Shown: in pieces, positions 59,264 to 64,000 of the stretch
Numbering within the stretch: the first letter of the stretch is position 1
How the letters are laid out: the number at the start of each line of letters is the position of its first letter
Source: Tubulanus polymorphus
Lineage: Eukaryota > Nemertea > Palaeonemertea > Tubulaniformes > Tubulanidae
NCBI RefSeq assembly: GCF_964204645.1
Contig: NC_134026.1
Location: forward strand, 4,838,001 to 4,902,000
Direction of reading: 5' to 3'
Length of the DNA: 64,000 nt
Notes under the pieces: generated by a model
Told to the model about the DNA's origin: nothing
Database searches by the model: none
Seen by the model: only the letters and a program-made list of their open reading frames with translations
Made by a program: the position numbers and the translations under genes

Positions 59264-61943
59264 GTAAGTCGAAAAACATATTTCCTATATGCAGCTAATT
59301 AAACAATTCAGTTGCAATTATGTTTTTCTCGTTTATTTAGAAGAATTTACAATTCATCATTTTGGAATTTCTCCGATGATTTATTAGGCAAATTTGCAGT
59401 GTATTCGTATGCAGTCCTCTGTACAAGTAACTAGTGCTGTAAGCCAACTGGTTTTGGTAGGGGGTTGGTGGTTCTTTTCTGGACTTTCTCCCTCTGCCAT
59501 AGTGGGGGAAAAGAAACGTGGTACCAGTTAATGAGGTCCTGAATAATCCTATAAAAAATAAGGCTGTGCTACATGATCATAAATCGTTCAGATAGCGAAC
59601 TAAATTGTCAACATTACTGGCTGAAATTGAATACACTGCGATCATTTCTAGAAAGTCACATTCTAAAACGATTTAAGCTCATTTTTTTGATCGAGTTAAA
59701 ATCCGTCAATTTTCAAACCATCAAACATTTACATAAATCATCTTTATAGACGACATGTATATCTAACATTTCTATAATCTACGTATGATATTTGTTACTG
59801 TAGTTCAGATGGTGTTGTGAAGTCTGTAGTTCAGATAACCCCTCGACTCCTACATATTTTGGAGTTTCTTACAACGATTATTTTGCATGATTTTGCCCTT
59901 TTCTATTGACCGGAGGTGTATCGTGCTATGACTTTTTAAATTTCGCCGTCGTAGTCCTTCGCAGAAGATCGTATGAAGTATTTCCTCAGTTAGACATGAA
60001 ACATCCCACAGCACTTCAGTGAATATGTCAGGAAATGTTTTTATACATGTGCGGGTGTTCATTCACTGTGGGGGAGTTCATCTATAATGTTTGCCAAAAC
60101 TAGCCCCTATGAATAAACAAATCAATACGTTTTGGGAATTAAAGATATTTTTCTTTCTATTTTCACGTTAAATGTCAGATAAATGTTACAGGATCATCAC
60201 GCTGATCCAAAAGTTTATTCGGAAACGCGTGGGCTTTGTTTTCCAACAATTTCCAATTTTTAAGCAATGATTATTAATGAAATTTTGAGGGAGCCTGATT
60301 TCTGAGAATGTTATTCATGACTATTCATACACTTGCAATAGTTCAGGTCTGTTGATACATGGGTGGGTAACACCATTACATCTTCCATGTGGTAGTATGG
60401 ATTTATTGACTTCGACAGTTTAGCTTTTCCATTTGAATTGAGAAAATTATGGATACATTTCAATTGAGTCAAAAATGATGTCATACAACAGACCAGCACA
60501 CCTGGTGGATCCTCACTTGCCACACGTGGAATCTTTTTGCAACAGTAATTGATATCCTATTACATATTAGCACACCTGGTGGATCCTCACTTGCTTCAGT
60601 AATTTCCCAAAATCTCATTAGGATAACGTGGTAGTAGTAGTAGATAGCCATTAATTATTAATCATTTTATGATGCTATCATAATGAAATTTTGAGCAAGC
60701 CTGATTTTTTGAGAATGCTAATCACGACTAGTACTGGTGGTTCCTATACTTGGAATAACCCAAATATTAAACGGCTGATAATCTCCAAAACACACATGTT
60801 TATTCTAGGTAACTGTCTATAACAAAAAAGATGAATAATATATCATCAGCAAGAATTCCATTTTCTTGCTCTCTCCTCTCTCTCTGTCTATCTCTCTCTC
60901 TTTCTCGCTCTCTTTTCTCTCTCTCATCTTTATTCCGGCTCTTTCTCAGATGATAAATATCTCATCGTTCATTGATTAAACAAATCATTTATTATTCTCT
61001 CTTTCTCGATAAAAACATCTATCACTGCCAGGCATATGTGATCGGTCTTATTCTTATGTCGTCGTTGCGAGCCTTCCTCCTCGTCGTCATCATCGTCGTC
61101 GCTCATCTCTTTGAGCTCATCGACGATAACACCACCGCAACCGCCACGTCGAAACGACGCGAACATACACTCTCATAGCATTACTTCAATAAATAGATAC
61201 AACCCACACCCAAATTTTCGGATAAAAATATCCGACACTATTTTAGAACAGTCGCTATTTTAAAACATGTCGCTAGGGTAAGTGATACCCAGACTTTGGC
61301 TGTAAAAATTCGATCGTATTTCAAAATACATCATGTAACCGTTGTAAGAATTGAATGGTTTACTATTCATCGTGAAAATATACACCCAGATGATATTGGA
61401 ATTTTCTATGAGATATTTTTTACAGTGCGGTGATTATTTTACCGTTCTATGAGGATTTTTTTCGCACATTTGGTGGGGATGTCGGACGTTGATGTTGCTA
61501 CGCCAATATTTATCGCCATAAAGAATGATGGCAGTGTAAGCCATTGATTAATCATGTATTTTGTCAGTAACATAAGCCAGTGATTACAGGAGTCGGGCCC
61601 TAGGGTAATAATAGATGTCTATTCTATTTATGACATTGGGGTATGTTTTGTCTTTGTACAAATGTCTTGTTGCGTCGTCCTCTTTAGCATTGCACTTGAG
61701 GTGTATCAGTATTTTTCGCCAGCGATGAACCCTCGCGATCCGTACTCAATCAGTCATTCCATTATGCAGATGATAGCTCGAGTTCATTAGATGATTGGTG
61801 TTATGCCATCAGTTATTATGATAGATTGTCAACTGATAGATGCAAGTGGCGCCATTGTCACAGTTATATTCCTCAGATATTCTTTGAAAAATCATTCCAA
61901 CAGTTGTGACCTAATTTGAGTTTACAATTCTTTTAATCCTTAG
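59264..61943. other. Downstream intron with partial duplications and CT-rich tract
   Basis: Two local direct repeats occur: TAATGAAATTTTGAG with its downstream flank at about 60276 and 60681, and AGCACACCTGGTGGATCCTC at about 60496 and 60570. A CT-rich tract (60869-60928) and a GTCGTCATCATCGTCGTC run (61083-61100) follow. The latter supports an open frame on both strands and is not called as a gene. Confidence 0.5.
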
Positions 61944-62033
61944 AACGTTTCCGATAAAAAGGCATTGGTCAGCAAACATGGAATGAAATGTTCCAACGGC
62001 AGTTATTGCTTTGAAGCTGCCGACCCTGAGAAG
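61944..62033 (+). other. Unassigned exon-like segment (90 nt)
   Basis: A strong acceptor (CAATTCTTTTAATCCTTAG) and an AAG|GTAATG donor bracket 90 nt. Only phase 0 is open: it reads 30 residues including GMKCSNGSYCFEAADPEK. The phase 1 frame, which the LAR-type gene would need, meets a stop after four codons, so it is not a regular exon of that gene. The CxxGSxCxx spacing faintly recalls the start of activin/BMP type II receptor ectodomains, but the match is too short to call. It may belong to a nested gene or be a chance match. Confidence 0.3.
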
Positions 62034-64000
62034 GTAATGAAGAAGCTAGGCTAAGATATCAAATGCATAAACATGGTTCTTGCTCGTATATGTAACTGTC
62101 CAGTTGAGATGATAGATTCATTCTACTTTCCATAGTAACATATGAATAAGCTGCCCGCTAAATGATATTTCAGGATGGTTTTTATCGTGGAAATACGTGG
62201 ATGTAGAAGTGTCCATTTTATGCTGAATGGATACTCGTGGCCACCAATATGATCTATCACTTTCCATCTCATTTCACTCATTCCCCTTAGGACTCATTTC
62301 TGGTTACAACAAATCATATGTACCAGCTTAGCTCGAAGCTTCTGGTGAACATGAGCAGCAAGTGACTTTAGTTAAATGATCATCACATTCAGTTCGTCCT
62401 CGTCTATGATATTTTCATGAAATGATTACATTAAGATTAAGATTGCCTTCAGAAACTCTTGTGTTAGTATAGAATTATACCTTCGTAACTGCATATTGTC
62501 TTGCAATGCATTACAAAATCAAGCAGTTCTTCTTACTTTAACTATAGAGGGTTCACTGTTATTTGTGACTTAATCGAAATTTTCCATCTGTTCGTTACTT
62601 GATCCAAATATTCTTAACCAGCGCGTTGTTTGCCCGGATCTGCCATGGGCATCGATTCCCATAAGTATACCGGTAAGTTATTTTTGCTTCCGATATGTCA
62701 TTCGATCTGTAAGCACAGGCATGCCTCGGGTTCCGCTGCAGGATTTTCTTCTTTTTGCTGGTGGTACGAATAAGCACCATCGATTTTTCTCGCGCAGAAA
62801 GTAGCAATCCGTCTCTCGTAGGCTGGTCATCGGTCGCAGGACATCGATTACCATTTCACCAGAGGATTTACCCGCCGTACTCGTTGTTAATACCACCAGG
62901 AAGAGAGGGCAGGAATTCGGGTTGAAAGCAATGGAGACGCTTATTAAGACCACTGATAGCATGTGTCGAGTTCACAGGCCGAGTAAAAATATATGCGTAA
63001 AGTTCAGCTCGAAAAACTAGCAACCATGAAAAGAAACTTAATCTTTCATAGGCTGAGTAGAACGAGCTTAGAAACGACAAGAAAATCGATACGAGCTTAG
63101 TATACGAAACGTTTCTAGTTTCTAGCTATGAAATGGATGGCTTTGGAAGTGGGATAAGCTGATGAACATCTAGTTGAAGTAAACGTTCTGCGAATAGCCG
63201 CAGGGTTTCGATGCACCCTGTGAAAAACTATCCGGGGGGGGGGGGGTCGGTAATTCGTCACCGTAGTCGCACACGCGGGATCATCTTCATCCCTGTGATG
63301 CTTTTCGAATGACGCGCACCTTATTTACATCTGCTTATTTCATATCAGCGACTTTCCGCACGACTGACTTAGATGATTCCGTCGGATAAATGCTGCGAAT
63401 GAACGTCGCGCATCTTTTATTCGTTGCGTTAATGAATCCGCCGTCGATAACGCGCATTAAACACGATTGGTCAACATAAACTTCGTAAAAGCTACTGTCG
63501 CGGCGGGGAGATTTTATAAATACCCGATCAACAATTCATAGAGGATAATGATATCCTCAGTTTTCCGTTTCGGTTTCATTGAAATCACGGATGATTACGT
63601 TCTCTTTTTTCGCCGTTCATTTCCTTTGATTCCACGAATTTGTTCAGTTTTTCATTACAGATTCGGTTTCTGCCGTACGAGATTATGATGAAACTCGTCG
63701 ATAAGAGGTTCCCAGCTGCATGGATTCGCGCAGGAATTCTTTCTAAGTCATCGGCTAAGAAGTCTTTTTCGCTGTGACGGCTGATTAGTGTAATGACTAC
63801 AACTAGACACATTGAGATAAAAGCGTTCCCTCTTTCTCTTGAACTAGCTCGTTATATCTCTTTCCTGGCTAACTTTCTTCCCTGAAAAAAGACGCTGAAA
63901 AAGGACCTAATTTTGAATATATCAAAATAATCATAGACGTTTTTTTATTGGAATTAATCCCTTCTTTCATTATCATTTCTTCGCTCGACGTACATTCAGT
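62034..64000. other. Downstream intron to the end of the window
   Basis: A run of about fourteen G residues lies near 63235-63246, and CpG-rich sequence spans about 63250-63530. Minus-strand open frames (for example 63585-63812) are unrecognised. No Ig2 exon is found, so the next certain exon of the LAR-type gene lies beyond the window. Confidence 0.45.

Noticed and set aside
63235-63246. Long G run as a G-quadruplex or telomere-like signal
   Set aside because: A single homopolymer run, like those near 21710 and 23495; no telomere repeat and no spaced G-tracts.
57000-64000. Search for the Ig2 exon of the LAR-type gene
   Set aside because: No segment with the expected cysteine, tryptophan (WFKD-like) and linker pattern was found; Ig2 is probably beyond the window.

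Overview
This is a gene-poor stretch of animal nuclear DNA, most likely from a non-vertebrate bilaterian (a marine lophotrochozoan such as a mollusc or annelid is my best guess; the species cannot be fixed from the sequence). It has no bacterial gene layout, consensus GTAAGT splice donors with pyrimidine-rich acceptors, very long introns, many short non-autonomous repeats, a tRNA-derived SINE and several minisatellites. By eye it is AT-rich, with scattered CpG-rich blocks.

The one gene I can name runs left to right. It is the 5' part of a LAR-type receptor protein tyrosine phosphatase (the PTPRF/PTPRD/PTPRS, Drosophila Lar family). The first coding exon (8472-8544) encodes a signal peptide and ends in phase 1. 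The first immunoglobulin domain is one phase 1-1 exon (56656-56955), 48.1 kb downstream. Splicing the two restores an Asp codon and an unbroken frame. A second signal-peptide exon (38683-38836) also ends in phase 1 with a GTAGGT donor and looks like an alternative promoter and start. Two further symmetric phase 1-1 candidates suggest cassette splicing: 72 nt at 53171-53242, between signal peptide and Ig1, and a 30-nt microexon at 59234-59263, just after Ig1. No Ig2, fibronectin, transmembrane or phosphatase exon was found, so the rest of the gene should lie beyond base 64000.

Layout: 1-7900 is upstream flank with a 32-bp minisatellite, foldback repeats and a possible antisense exon; 7944-8544 holds the candidate promoter and first exons; 8545-56655 is the giant intron; 56956-64000 is downstream intron with the microexon and one unassigned exon-like segment at 61944-62033. 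At least twelve copies of one GGCCAAATTTGGCC-rich miniature element lie in the window, one of them interrupted by a smaller palindromic element. The intron also holds 26-bp and 53-bp tandem arrays, an inverted pair of SINEs, a Penelope-like terminal motif and two hairpins shaped like microRNA precursors.

Most remaining open frames have the length and composition expected by chance and are left out. All similarity calls are from reading and memory of the families; no search was run.
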